DNA from: an uncultured Gemmatimonadales bacterium
Lineage (GTDB): Bacteria > Gemmatimonadota > Gemmatimonadetes > Gemmatimonadales > GWC2-71-9
Direction of reading: 5' to 3'
Assembly (NCBI GenBank): GCA_947259405.1
Contig: CAMYLY010000019.1
Span: forward strand, 19,680 to 83,679
Length of the DNA stretch: 64,000 nucleotides
In this document: piece after piece, positions 7,426 to 17,117 of the stretch
Layout: every line of letters starts with the position of its first letter
How positions within the stretch are numbered: the first letter of the stretch is position 1
Position numbers and translations under genes: made by a program
Notes under the pieces: model-generated
Database searches by the model: none
What the model was told of the DNA's origin: nothing
Seen by the model: only the letters and a program-made list of their open reading frames with translations

Positions 7426-10206
7426 GTGAGAGTGCTCGAACGGGCCGTCTATCTCGGCCCGAGTTTGTACGCTCACTTCCCGGTCATTCGACTCACGATC
7501 GACCTGGGTGAGCTCGAGCAGTGGCCTTCCATGCGCCTCGGCTCGGACTTCATCAACAGTCTGCTGACCGCGCTTCCCGGTCTTCGGGAGCACGGGTGTT
7601 CATACGGCGAGCCCGGTGGCTTTGTCCGTCGCCTCCATGAACAAGAGGGCACATGGCTCGGCCACGTCCTCGAGCATGTGGCTATCGAAATTCAGAATGC
7701 GGCTGGCGAAGAGGTCACCTTCGGGAAGACCCGCAGTGCCGGACCCGACGGCGTGTATCACGTGGTGTTCGAGTATGTCGACCAAAGAGTCGGCATGGAG
7801 GCGGGGCGTCTGGCGGTGAAACTCCTCCAGTCACTGCTCCCCGGGAAGCTTCAGACGCCCAGCGAGCTGCCCAAGGATTTTGTGTGGGAGGAGGCGCGCG
7901 ATACGTTCATCAAGTTCACGCAGCGTAACGCCTTCGGTCCGAGCACCGCGGCATTGGTGCGCGCGGCGGAAGCGCGCGACATCCCATGGCTCCGCCTCAA
8001 TGAATACAGCCTGGTGCAATTCGGGCACGGGAAGTACCAGCAACGCATCCAAGCCACCGTCACCAGTCGGACGCCACATATCGCCGTCGAAGTTGCCTCG
8101 GACAAAGAAGAAACCAATCGGATCCTAGGCGACCTCGGGCTGCCGGTCCCGAAGCAGCATTTGGTGTACTCGGGTGAGCGCGCCGTGGAGGCGGCAGAGC
8201 GTGTTGGGTATCCGGTGGTTGTCAAGCCGTTCAACGCGAATCACGGACGGGGCGTATCCCTGAATCTGCAAGACGCCGAGCACGTGCGCATGGCATTCGA
8301 GCAGGCCCGTGAGTTCAGTCGTGGGATCATCATCGAGACCTTCGTCTCGGGCTTCGATCATCGCATTCTGGTCGTGAATGGCGAGGTTGTTGCGGTGTCG
8401 AAGCGCGTGCCGGGGCATGTGGTCGGCGATGGAAAGCATAATATCGAGGAGTTGGTTGAAGAGGTAAACCGTGACCCACGTCGCGGCATCGGCCATGAGA
8501 AGATCCTCACGCGCATCGAGTTCGACTACCAAGCCAATCGGTTGCTGACGCTACTCGGCTATACAAAGGGCACCGTTCCAAGGGACGGTGAGGTCGTCTA
8601 CCTGCGGTCGACCGGAAACCTTTCGACGGGCGGAACGGCCGTTGACGAGACGGACCTGATCCATCCGGACAACCGCAGCATGGCGGAACGGGCCGCGCGA
8701 GCCGTCGGGTTGGACATTGCCGGCGTGGATTTCTTGACCGAAGACATTACGCGCTCGTTCAAGGAGGCGGGCGGGGCCATCTGCGAGGTGAATGCGGCAC
8801 CGGGGTTTCGGATGCACACCAATCCGAGCGAGGGGCAATCGCGGGATGTGGCCGGGAAGGTGATGGACATGCTGTTTACCCCAGGGTCGTCCGCGCGCAT
8901 TCCCATCCTCGTCGTGACGGGCACCAACGGAAAGACAACCACGGTGCGGATGTTGGCACACATCTACAAGCTGGCCGGTCACATGGTTGGCCTGTCGACC
9001 ACGGATGGCGTTTACATTGATGGGCAGCGCACGGTCGAAGGCGACATGACCGGGCCGATCGCGGCGCGCATCGTGCTTCGCGATCCATCGGTCGACGTCG
9101 CTGTCCTGGAGGCAGCACGCGGTGGGATGCTGCGGGCCGGACTCGGGTTTCGGCGCTGTAATGTTGGCGCCTGCCTAAACGTGCAAGCGGACCACCTTGG
9201 TCTGCGCGGCATCGACACGCTTGACCAACTTTCCGAGGTCAAGCGGGTGGTCATCGAGGTAGCGAAAGACACGGCCGTACTCAACGCCGACGATCCACTT
9301 TGCCTCAAGATGGCCGACTACACCGAGGCCGATCACGTGTGTTACGTCACGATGAATCCCGGCCATCAGCTCGTGCGGGAGCACATTCGTGCGGGTGGCC
9401 GAGCCGTGGCGCTGGAGGAGGGCATGAACGGCCACATGATCACGATCTACGACCACGGGTCGCACATTCCGCTGTTGTGGACGCACCTCATTCCGGCGAC
9501 GCTAGAAGGCAAGGCGATTCATAACGTACAGAACGCCATGTTCGCAGCGGCGATGGCGTTTAGCGAAGGCGTGAAGTTGGAAGATATCCGTCATGGACTG
9601 CGTACGTTCGATTCGACGTTCTTCCAGGCTCCCGGTCGCCTCAACATCTACAGTGAACATCCGTTCACGGTGCTGTTGGATTACGCGCATAACGCGCACG
9701 CGATGCACCAGATGTGCAATCTGGTCCAGCGGATGGACGTGCCGGGCCGTCGTATCGGAGTGATCTCTGCACCGGGTGACAGGCGCGATGAGGACATTCG
9801 AGAGATGGCTCGATTAGCAGCAGGTGTCTTCGATCTTCACATCTGTCGCCGCGATGACTCATTGCGCGGTCGGGAATCGGATGAAGTGCCGATGCTCCTC
9901 CGACAGACGCTTCGCGACGAGGGCGTCGATGCCGACGCCATTCGCGTCATCCCGGACGAGTCAGCCGCAGTGGATGCCGGGCTCCGCATGGCTGAAGCTG
10001 GTGACTTGCTTGTGTTGTTCGCTGACGCGCTTGCACGCACGTGGAAGCAGATCGTGAGCTTCGACAGTGGCACCGCCCCCGTCGAGACGCCCTCGGCAAC
10101 GACCGCACCCATTGCATTGCCGGATCTGCCCGATCTTGCCATCGACCTCGGTGATCTGGTCCGCGACGAGCGAGGCGTGCGCCTCGCGCGTGACATTGAC
10201 GATTGA
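7426..10206 (+). CDS. cphA: cyanophycin synthetase
   Basis: A 926-residue ligase that builds the poly-Asp backbone and attaches Arg side chains with ATP. The first ~160 residues form the N-domain (MRVLERAVYLGPSLYAH). An ATP-grasp domain covers about residues 220-480, with YPVVVKPFNANHGRG and the C-terminal EVNAAPGFRMHTNPSEG. A Mur-ligase domain starts with the P-loop VTGTNGKTTTVRM at about 497 and continues with NADDPLCLKM, HNVQNAMFAAAM and LLDYAHNAHAMHQM. The length is normal for CphA1. The start is GTG 7426, five bases after the cphB stop. The Asp-rich tail after residue ~890 (DLPDLAIDLGDLVRDERGVR) is variable in the family. Confidence 0.96.
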   Translation: MRVLERAVYLGPSLYAHFPVIRLTIDLGELEQWPSMRLGSDFINSLLTALPGLREHGCSYGEPGGFVRRLHEQEGTWLGHVLEHVAIEIQNAAGEEVTFGKTRSAGPDGVYHVVFEYVDQRVGMEAGRLAVKLLQSLLPGKLQTPSELPKDFVWEEARDTFIKFTQRNAFGPSTAALVRAAEARDIPWLRLNEYSLVQFGHGKYQQRIQATVTSRTPHIAVEVASDKEETNRILGDLGLPVPKQHLVYSGERAVEAAERVGYPVVVKPFNANHGRGVSLNLQDAEHVRMAFEQAREFSRGIIIETFVSGFDHRILVVNGEVVAVSKRVPGHVVGDGKHNIEELVEEVNRDPRRGIGHEKILTRIEFDYQANRLLTLLGYTKGTVPRDGEVVYLRSTGNLSTGGTAVDETDLIHPDNRSMAERAARAVGLDIAGVDFLTEDITRSFKEAGGAICEVNAAPGFRMHTNPSEGQSRDVAGKVMDMLFTPGSSARIPILVVTGTNGKTTTVRMLAHIYKLAGHMVGLSTTDGVYIDGQRTVEGDMTGPIAARIVLRDPSVDVAVLEAARGGMLRAGLGFRRCNVGACLNVQADHLGLRGIDTLDQLSEVKRVVIEVAKDTAVLNADDPLCLKMADYTEADHVCYVTMNPGHQLVREHIRAGGRAVALEEGMNGHMITIYDHGSHIPLLWTHLIPATLEGKAIHNVQNAMFAAAMAFSEGVKLEDIRHGLRTFDSTFFQAPGRLNIYSEHPFTVLLDYAHNAHAMHQMCNLVQRMDVPGRRIGVISAPGDRRDEDIREMARLAAGVFDLHICRRDDSLRGRESDEVPMLLRQTLRDEGVDADAIRVIPDESAAVDAGLRMAEAGDLLVLFADALARTWKQIVSFDSGTAPVETPSATTAPIALPDLPDLAIDLGDLVRDERGVRLARDIDD

Positions 10207-10212
10207 TGCGCC

Positions 10213-11946
10213 GTGCCCGGCCCGACCCTTCGCGATTCCCGACGCCTCCCCGGTCCTAATCTGATCACCGAACGCCCTGGTGCGGTGATCGACATCGCGA
10301 CGGGCGAGTCAGACCTTCAAGAAGTCGTATCGGCGTGGCAGTTGCATGCCAGAATGATTCTCGACGCAGTTGGGTGGCGCGACGAAGTGGCTGTCGCGCG
10401 TGAATACCACGACGGCGCCAGTCTTGTGGTGACCGCGCCAATCGACGTGCTCTATGCGGCAACAGAGGTGAACGAGTGGGCGTGGGAAGCCACAACTGCG
10501 CAGCACGCGGCTAGAGCAGGACTCGAGCTCGATGCCGCCGCTACTCGATTGCGGCGAGCGATCGCCGACGAGCGCAACCCCGCGCTCCTTGCGATCAGGG
10601 ACGCCGCGGCGGCGCATGACGTCGCGTTCCTCTGGGATGATGACATCGTCACCGTCGGCATGGGTGCAGGATCACACTCGTGGGAAGCGCATGCCGTACC
10701 CGATCCCCGTTCGGTGGATTGGTCCGCGGTGCACGACGTCCCGGTGGCGCTCGTCACTGGGAGTAATGGGAAGACGACCACCGTGCGGCTCATCGCGGCG
10801 ATGGCCCGCGCCTCAGGACAGGTGGTTGGGATGTCATGCACCGATGGCCTGTACGTCGATGGCGAGCTTCTCGACGCGGGCGATTGGTCGGGTCCAGGAG
10901 GCGGGCGCGCGATCCTCCGCGACCCACGCGTTCAAATAGGGGTCCTCGAGACAGCTCGTGGCGGAATTCTGCGGCGCGGCCTTGGAGTCGACCGAGCAAA
11001 CGCCGCCATCGTCACCAACGTTGCGGCCGACCACTTGGGCGAGTGGGGTATCGAGGACGTGGGCGCTATCGCCGACGCCAAGCTGGTGGTGCGTCGCGCG
11101 CTCGGTCCCGACGGCATGCTGGTCATCAATGCCGACGATCCAACGCTGGTCAATCACACCTTGGCGTTAGACACCCCTGTTACGTGGATGTCCCTGCGCG
11201 CCGATCACGAGTTGCTGGTGCGGGCGCACGCCGGCGGGCAAACGGTCTACACGGTCATCGACGACGCCTTTGTCCGGCGCACCAAAGCAGGTGATATCCG
11301 TATCCTTCCGGTCGCCGAAGCTCCGATCACGATTCGGGGTGCGGCGCAACACAACGTGTACAACGCGTTGAGTGCCATCGCACTCGGCAGTGCTCTCGGA
11401 TTGTCGGATGACACGATGGCCGTGGGACTGCAATCGTTCGGCGGCTCGGCTCGTGAAAACCCGGGACGCGGCAATTTCTTTTCGTTCAACGGCGTGCAGG
11501 TCCTCGTCGATTTCGCGCACAATCCGCACGGCATGGATGCACTGGCAGGAATGGTCGCGAAGATCCCGGCAGGCCGCCGACTCGTGTTGATCGGTCAGGC
11601 CGGCGACCGGGATGACGAGTCGATCCGTGGTCTCGCGCGTGCGTTGTGGCAGGTGCACCCAGACCGGGTCGTGATCAAAGAGATGCGGAAGTACCTGCGC
11701 GGAAGAGAGGAGGGGGTTATACCCAAAATGATCGAGGACGAGCTCTTGTCATGTGGTGCATCACCCGACCGCATCGAACACGCGGATACCGAATGGCAGG
11801 GTGTGCGGCGCGCGCTCACATGGGCAAAGCCCGGTGACTTTCTCTTCCTACCGCTTCATGCCGACCGAGATCACGTGCTCGATCTGATGCAAAGATTGAG
11901 TGATTCGGATTGGGCTCCCGGAGAACCGTTACCCGCCCTGGACTAG
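10213..11946 (+). CDS. cyanophycin-synthetase-like Mur ligase lacking the ATP-grasp domain
   Basis: A 577-residue protein, clearly paralogous to the C-terminal half of the preceding CphA. The first ~180 residues resemble a small N-domain. The Mur-ligase core follows, with P-loop VTGSNGKTTTVRL near residue 183 and conserved segments GVLETARGGILRRGLG, NVAADHLGEWGI, NADDPTLVNH, HNVYNALSAIALG and LVDFAHNPHGMDAL. No ATP-grasp signatures are present, so it should add a side chain or ligate one residue but not extend the Asp backbone. The start is GTG 10213, seven bases after cphA. Tandem cphA paralogues are known in other bacteria, but the partner's reaction is unsettled. Possible roles are an alternative side chain, priming or dipeptide ligation. 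The last base triplet overlaps the convergent cyanophycinase stop. Confidence 0.88.
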   Translation: MPGPTLRDSRRLPGPNLITERPGAVIDIATGESDLQEVVSAWQLHARMILDAVGWRDEVAVAREYHDGASLVVTAPIDVLYAATEVNEWAWEATTAQHAARAGLELDAAATRLRRAIADERNPALLAIRDAAAAHDVAFLWDDDIVTVGMGAGSHSWEAHAVPDPRSVDWSAVHDVPVALVTGSNGKTTTVRLIAAMARASGQVVGMSCTDGLYVDGELLDAGDWSGPGGGRAILRDPRVQIGVLETARGGILRRGLGVDRANAAIVTNVAADHLGEWGIEDVGAIADAKLVVRRALGPDGMLVINADDPTLVNHTLALDTPVTWMSLRADHELLVRAHAGGQTVYTVIDDAFVRRTKAGDIRILPVAEAPITIRGAAQHNVYNALSAIALGSALGLSDDTMAVGLQSFGGSARENPGRGNFFSFNGVQVLVDFAHNPHGMDALAGMVAKIPAGRRLVLIGQAGDRDDESIRGLARALWQVHPDRVVIKEMRKYLRGREEGVIPKMIEDELLSCGASPDRIEHADTEWQGVRRALTWAKPGDFLFLPLHADRDHVLDLMQRLSDSDWAPGEPLPALD

Positions 11947-12821
11947 CGCGGATCAGGCCGCTTGCGCTCCACAACGCGGTCTAGCGGCTGGCGACGTTGC
12001 GCCATCCGAAAAGCCTCCCGCGTGGCCAGATCGTACCGATCTCCTGGGGCCAAGAAGTAGAACTGCCCTCCCGAGTCGATCTGGCGGTTGGCATCGTAGA
12101 TCGCGACGTAACCCTGCCCAATGACCGAGAACTCATCGCCACGCACGACGATGGCCGTGTTCTCATCGATCCCTATCCCTAGCAGTTCCGGGCGGGCTTC
12201 GATGATCTCGAGCAGGTCGAACTGGCGGTTGCGCCGCAGAAGGTGTTGGTCGATGGCGGTGTTCTTGAGGAAGGACATTCCCTCTTCGTGGTCGCCCATC
12301 ATGATCGTGTTCGTTCGGGTATCGCCACGGGCGAGGTACGAACCCTGAATGGTTGCCCCGGCCGACGAACCGCCGATCACACCACCGCGTTCGAGCAGCG
12401 CCCAGAGCGCTTCATGGACTTTTGTATCCAGGTAGGAATCGGCGAGGCGCCATTGTCGACCCCCGCCGAACCATACACCGCGCGCGCGTTCCAACGGCGC
12501 GACAAAGGCGTCCGTGTTTGCGACTGTCGGGTCGGTGGTGTGCAGGACGCTGATATCGGTCGCACCGGCTCGGCGAAAGGCGCGCGTGCCACCCCAGAAT
12601 TGATCGTAATCGTTGCCCCCCCCAGCCGTCGGGATCAACACGATTGGGGCATCCGGTCCGCCCGCGAGTTCGATGAATCGGTTCACGATCGCGGTATCGC
12701 GCATGGCACCCCCAACGATCACGAGCGACCCGTTGGCCGGACCGACCTCTTGTCCGAGGAGGAGATTCGCACTCGCCAAGACCAAAACGGTCGTGATCGT
12801 GCATCGGTGACGCGTACTCAT
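11943..12821 (-). CDS. exported cyanophycinase-like S51 peptidase
   Basis: A 292-residue protein with a signal peptide (TVLVLASANLLLGQE), so it acts in the periplasm or outside the cell, like the CphE type. Family signatures are GSLVIVGGAMRD, IVLIPTAGGG, GVWFGGGRQWRL, the nucleophile elbow GGSSAGATIQGSYL and GIGIDENTAIVV. The ATG at 12821 was chosen over an upstream in-frame ATG because AGGAGG sits seven bases before it. It is convergent with the Mur-ligase paralogue; both stops lie inside a single CTAG at 11943-11946. Together with the cytosolic enzyme it would let the cell use its own and external cyanophycin. Confidence 0.92.
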   Translation of the reverse strand: MSTRHRCTITTVLVLASANLLLGQEVGPANGSLVIVGGAMRDTAIVNRFIELAGGPDAPIVLIPTAGGGNDYDQFWGGTRAFRRAGATDISVLHTTDPTVANTDAFVAPLERARGVWFGGGRQWRLADSYLDTKVHEALWALLERGGVIGGSSAGATIQGSYLARGDTRTNTIMMGDHEEGMSFLKNTAIDQHLLRRNRQFDLLEIIEARPELLGIGIDENTAIVVRGDEFSVIGQGYVAIYDANRQIDSGGQFYFLAPGDRYDLATREAFRMAQRRQPLDRVVERKRPDPR

Positions 12822-12880
12822 GTCTTCCTCCTGATTCGTCGTGTGAGACAACATCCTGTGGTGACGCTGGTTGCTACTTG

Positions 12881-15800
12881 CTAGCCGACCTGCGCAAAGT
12901 CCTCGCCGAGCACCCGATCCAATGTTGCTACGAACCGATCGCGGTCCACTATGCCGAACACCAACGGTGGCTTGAACTTGAGTACGTTGTTATCGGGTCC
13001 GTCCGTGCTCAAGAGAATCCGCTCTTCCTTCATGCGTTCGATCACATACCCCGCCTGCTCCGGGGCTGGGGTGCGTGCGTCCCGGTCGCGAACCAGTTCG
13101 ATGCCAATGAACAATCCCCGGCCGCGCACGTCACCGATGATCGGATGCCGGTCCGCGAGCTCTGCGAGCTCGGTCAGGAGGTCCTGACCCACAGTTCTCG
13201 CGTGTTCTTGAAGACGCTCCTCACGGATCACCTCCAGCACCGCCAAACCAGCAGCGCACGAAACCGGATTTCCCCCGAACGTATTGAAGTACTCCATCCC
13301 ATTCGCAAACACATCGGCAAGCTCGCGCGTGGTGACGACTGCACCCAGGGGATGCCCATTGCCGATGGGCTTGCCCATCGTGACGATGTCGGGAACCGCA
13401 TCCTGCGTTTCGAATCCCCAAAAGTGCGTGCCGACGCGGCCGAACCCGACTTGGACTTCGTCAGCGATGCACACAGCTCCGGCCGTCCTCGCCTGGTCGA
13501 ATGCCAACCGCAAGAATCCGGACGGCGGCTCGATCTGGCCACCGCAGCTCAGCAGACTCTCCGCGATAAACGCTGCCGGTGCCCGCCCCGCATCGCGAAG
13601 TGCGTCGATGGCGGTACCAAGGTGCGATGCGTAATCCTCTGCGTTGCCGTCGCGGTGCAACCCGCGATAGCGGTCGGGCATCGGAACGGCGCGGACGTGT
13701 TTAGCACGTCCGGTTCCGCCGGGACCAGCGTATTTGTACGGGCTGGCGTCGATCAATGCATTCGTGTGCCCATGGTAGGCCCCTTCGATCACGAGAATAT
13801 CGTTGCTTCCTGTTGCCGTGCGGGCAATGCGTAGGGCGAGGTCGTTGGCTTCACTTCCCGAGTTGACGAAGAAGCACACGTTGAGCGGTGCGGGGAGCAT
13901 TTCGGTGAGTTCTTCCGCATACCGCAGGATGTTGTCGTGCAGGTACCGCGTGTTGGTGTTCAACACGCTTACCTGGCGCTGTACGGCGTCGACAACTTTG
14001 GGGTGACAGTGCCCAACGTGACAGACGTTGTTGACGCAGTCCAGGTAGCCGCGGCCCTCCGCGTCATAGAGGTATGCTCCCCGTCCGCGGACGATGTTGA
14101 GTGGGTCGGCGTACGCGAGACTAAGCGACGGACTCAAGCGCTGGTACCGGCGCTCGAGGAGAACGGGCGTAGCGTCGTCGTGATAGCGGATGTCGCCTTC
14201 GAGGCCCAGGATCAAATTCGGATCGGGGCACAACGCGGTCCATATGTCTCGCTCATCGGGTTGTGCGACGCCAGGGAAATCGCCGGACAAACCGAGTAGG
14301 TCGGTGATGATCTGGAAGTGTAGATGCGGCGGCCATTGGCCGTTCGCATCGAATGTCCCAAGCTCGGCGAACTGGTGGCCGGCGGTGATCGTGTCGCCCG
14401 GAGACAGTCGAGCAAGGACAGATCGATGCAAGTGTCCATAGAGCGTGAAGAAGCGTGGGCCGTCCCGCGGCTCGTGGCGAACGATCACCGTCGGTCCGTA
14501 ATCGAGCGCGGCCGCGTTGTCCTGCACGCTGTCGACGGTGCCGTCGAGTGGTGCGCGGACAGGTGTGCCGGCAGGTAGAAAGAGGTCGACCGCGAGGTGG
14601 ACGGTTCGATCGCGGAACGCCTCGCTGGCATACCAGAGTCGCGGCTCGTTGTACCGGCCAATGCCCACCGTCGCGTGACGCCGTGCCATCTCTTCGAAGA
14701 GCAGCGCCGATAGCGCTGGCGTGGCCGCCAACTGCCCAGGATCCGCTAACAGGGGACTTCCGACACTCAGGTCCAATACCGTGCTCGGCACCGACCGGGG
14801 ATCGGGATCGACCACGGACTCGAAGTCACCACGGCGCTCGTTCAGCCACTCGTGGAGGGCCACCGTCGACGGGAGCGCTGGCAACCCAACTCGAACACGC
14901 AGGAAGGCGCGGGCAAACTGTGCGTCGATCTCAGCCAAGCGCGAGAGTGCTGTCCAGGCCGCGTCCTCGCTGATGCGCAGGTACCCGTCGTCGGGGTGCG
15001 CCGCCTGTCGTGCGGCTGACAGGCAGACGCTCGTGGCGAGCCGCGCACAGGCCATTGGGATGATCGCGTCGACCTCGGCGTCGCGGAGTGGATGAGCAGT
15101 GTGGTACGCGGCGGCCACTGTTGCCGCGGTCGTGAGCGGGTCATCCTTGCCGAGCATCGCGTAGGCGATTGCGATCGCGACGTCACAGACCGTGTAGCTC
15201 TCGACCATATCACCGAAATCGATGAAGCCCGTGACGCGACGGGGCTCGGACCCCGTGAGATCGACCAGAATGTTGTGGTCGTTTGCGTCGTTGTAGATCA
15301 CGCTGCGTCGGAAGTCACCCGCGTGAGGTTCGACGTATTCGGTCCAACGCTCGAGGACGAGGTCGATGACGGCGTTCCGCTCGCGGCCGGCGACCGAGTC
15401 ACGATGTTCACGGATGGTGGTCGGGGCACGCGCGAGATCCCAGATGAATGCGCGCGATGCGGCGGGGTGGTGGAAATCCGCGAGCGCCAGGTCGAGGTCT
15501 GCCAGGCTCGTCCCCAAGCTCCGGAGGAGCGAGGTCGAATGCGGAGACGACTCAGCCAGCACGCGTCCCGGCAGATACGTGAGGCATCGGGCCAGGTACT
15601 CGGTTCCGTCGCGTCCGGAAACCGTGAGGATGTCCCGCGCACCATCGGCGCTGAGCACACGGGGCACGGGCACCGTCGGGGCGCGGTCGGCCACCCAGAT
15701 GAGCGCCGCATTTTCGCATCGAAGCTGTGTGAGGTCTTCGCCCTCGCGTGACACCTTGAGGACGAAGGCGTCACCACCGGCCGTGACAATCCGGTAGTTC

Positions 15801-15916
15801 CGGTCCCGCTCACTCGGCAACTCGTCAATCTCACCGTCGAGCCCGAAATGCCGAGCGGCGATCCCCGCCGCATCGTCGATACTTAGGGAAGGCCGCCGAA
15901 TCGTGGCATGCAACAT
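12881..15916 (-). CDS. trifunctional fusion: APH-type kinase, M23 peptidase-like, class III aminotransferase/phospho-lyase
   Basis: A 1,011-residue protein with three domains. Residues ~1-330 are an aminoglycoside-phosphotransferase-fold kinase (catalytic [10 protein letters not shown] near 208, GFIDFGDM). Residues ~430-560 resemble LytM/M23 metallopeptidases, with metal-site motifs HLAVD near 440, YGHLHRSV and HLHF at 531. Residues ~590-1,010 form a PLP enzyme of class III with [12 protein letters not shown] and the Schiff-base Lys849 in [10 protein letters not shown]. This fusion is known in bacteria. Its PLP and kinase domains are related to human 5-phosphohydroxylysine or phosphoethanolamine phospho-lyase and hydroxylysine kinase. 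A two-step kinase/phospho-lyase on an amino alcohol is therefore likely; the M23 role is unknown. ATG 15916 was chosen, but GTG 15958 is possible. Confidence 0.88.
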   Translation of the reverse strand: MLHATIRRPSLSIDDAAGIAARHFGLDGEIDELPSERDRNYRIVTAGGDAFVLKVSREGEDLTQLRCENAALIWVADRAPTVPVPRVLSADGARDILTVSGRDGTEYLARCLTYLPGRVLAESSPHSTSLLRSLGTSLADLDLALADFHHPAASRAFIWDLARAPTTIREHRDSVAGRERNAVIDLVLERWTEYVEPHAGDFRRSVIYNDANDHNILVDLTGSEPRRVTGFIDFGDMVESYTVCDVAIAIAYAMLGKDDPLTTAATVAAAYHTAHPLRDAEVDAIIPMACARLATSVCLSAARQAAHPDDGYLRISEDAAWTALSRLAEIDAQFARAFLRVRVGLPALPSTVALHEWLNERRGDFESVVDPDPRSVPSTVLDLSVGSPLLADPGQLAATPALSALLFEEMARRHATVGIGRYNEPRLWYASEAFRDRTVHLAVDLFLPAGTPVRAPLDGTVDSVQDNAAALDYGPTVIVRHEPRDGPRFFTLYGHLHRSVLARLSPGDTITAGHQFAELGTFDANGQWPPHLHFQIITDLLGLSGDFPGVAQPDERDIWTALCPDPNLILGLEGDIRYHDDATPVLLERRYQRLSPSLSLAYADPLNIVRGRGAYLYDAEGRGYLDCVNNVCHVGHCHPKVVDAVQRQVSVLNTNTRYLHDNILRYAEELTEMLPAPLNVCFFVNSGSEANDLALRIARTATGSNDILVIEGAYHGHTNALIDASPYKYAGPGGTGRAKHVRAVPMPDRYRGLHRDGNAEDYASHLGTAIDALRDAGRAPAAFIAESLLSCGGQIEPPSGFLRLAFDQARTAGAVCIADEVQVGFGRVGTHFWGFETQDAVPDIVTMGKPIGNGHPLGAVVTTRELADVFANGMEYFNTFGGNPVSCAAGLAVLEVIREERLQEHARTVGQDLLTELAELADRHPIIGDVRGRGLFIGIELVRDRDARTPAPEQAGYVIERMKEERILLSTDGPDNNVLKFKPPLVFGIVDRDRFVATLDRVLGEDFAQVG

Positions 15917-15964
15917 GGCGGGAATGTAGAGCTCCCTCCCAACCCTGGCGACCAACACCGCTTC

Positions 15965-15997
15965 CTCTATCCCCTCTATCCCCTCTATTCCCTCTCC
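15965..15997. repeat. short tandem repeat, CTCTATCCC units (GGGATAGAG on the minus strand)
   Basis: Three to four imperfect 9-bp copies of CTCTATCCC, directly upstream of the minus-strand fusion gene in the divergent spacer. It belongs to the same purine-rich family as the repeats at 30693, 35395 and 49103. The rest of the 142-bp spacer is AT-rich (TTACTATTCATTCACTGG) and may hold the promoter for the radical SAM gene. Confidence 0.75.
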
Positions 15998-16058
15998 TAA
16001 AGGAACCCTTACTATTCATTCACTGGTATTACGCATAACGCCTTCTTAATTAGAGCCC

Positions 16059-17117
16059 ATGCCCCACGCTGAACTGCGCAATCACGCCTCCTATCCCGGT
16101 TACGTCTATACCGATGCACCGCGTAACGTGTACTGGGAGATGACCATCGCCTGCCCGCTGGCCTGTAAACACTGCAGGGCCAACGCCATCCATGAACGCG
16201 ATCCTCTCGAGCTGAGTTTTGCCGAGGCGCGGGGGCTCATCCGAGACATCAAGTCGATGGGCTTGATCGGTTTCTCCCGCGAGATCGGGGTTCCGACGTC
16301 GATCACACCCAGTACGACCCCAACGGTCACCCGGGACGCGGTCCGCCAGTTCAAGCAGCTTGGGATCGCAGCCATGGGTGTCAGCCTCGATGGACCGAAC
16401 GCGGCGGTACATGATGCGTTCCGCGGGGTCGACGGCACCTTCGAGCATTCGCAGGATGCACTCCAATGGGCGCGCGAGTTCCACATCCCCGTACAGATCA
16501 ACACGACAGTGACTACAGAGACTTTGCCGCATCTGCCCGCAATGTTCGAGCTTCTGCAGACGGCAGCCCCACCGGTGCGCCGGTGGAGTCTCTTCCTGCT
16601 CGTCCCGGTCGGACGGGGTACCGAGCTGGGTATCCCGACGGCCCATGAGGTCGAAGAGCTGTTCCAGTGGGTGTACGATGCGGCCAAGGACGCGCCGTTC
16701 CATGTGGGCACGGTCGAGGCACCGCACTACCGACGGTTCTGGGCGCAGCGCAAGCTCGAAGAAGGACTCCCGGTCGAACAACTCGCCAGTGTAGGAAAGC
16801 GTATGGGGTTTGGGATGCGCGATGGGAACGGCGTCATCTTTGTCTCGCATCGAGGCGAGGTGTATCCTGCCGGCTTCCTGCCGTACCCACTGCTTGGCAA
16901 TGTCCGCGAGCGCCCCCTGTCGGAGATCTACCGCGACACACCGTCGTTGCACGACCTCCGCAATATGGACGCTCTCAAGGGGAAGTGTGGAGTGTGCGAA
17001 TTCCGTTGGGCCTGCGGTGGGTCGCGGGCGCGCGCCTATTCGATGACGGGTGACCCCATGGGATCGGACCCCTTCTGCGAATACGAACCGGCGGTCACGC
17101 CTTCGAACGCGAGATGA
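16059..17117 (+). CDS. radical SAM/SPASM protein, lacking the GGDP segment
   Basis: A 352-residue protein of the heme-synthesis-like radical SAM group (AhbD/NirJ and TIGR04053-type). It has a CxxxCxxC cluster site, Cys32, Cys36 and Cys39 in TIACPLACKHCRANA. A C-terminal SPASM-like Cys set lies in GKCGVCEFRWACGGSRARAY and SDPFCEYEP. Family members normally carry a GGDP/GGE motif that contacts S-adenosylmethionine between the helix after the cluster and the next strand. Here SMG at residues 66-68 is followed directly by LIGFSREIGVPTSITPS, so roughly 20 residues are missing without loss of frame. It converges on and overlaps the protoporphyrinogen oxidase gene by 23 bp, which hints at a porphyrin role. 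Activity is doubtful if the deletion is real. Confidence 0.82.
   Translation: MPHAELRNHASYPGYVYTDAPRNVYWEMTIACPLACKHCRANAIHERDPLELSFAEARGLIRDIKSMGLIGFSREIGVPTSITPSTTPTVTRDAVRQFKQLGIAAMGVSLDGPNAAVHDAFRGVDGTFEHSQDALQWAREFHIPVQINTTVTTETLPHLPAMFELLQTAAPPVRRWSLFLLVPVGRGTELGIPTAHEVEELFQWVYDAAKDAPFHVGTVEAPHYRRFWAQRKLEEGLPVEQLASVGKRMGFGMRDGNGVIFVSHRGEVYPAGFLPYPLLGNVRERPLSEIYRDTPSLHDLRNMDALKGKCGVCEFRWACGGSRARAYSMTGDPMGSDPFCEYEPAVTPSNAR

Noticed and set aside
12878..13834. 318-codon plus-strand frame
   Set aside because: Antisense to the PLP domain of the fusion gene, which has conserved motifs.
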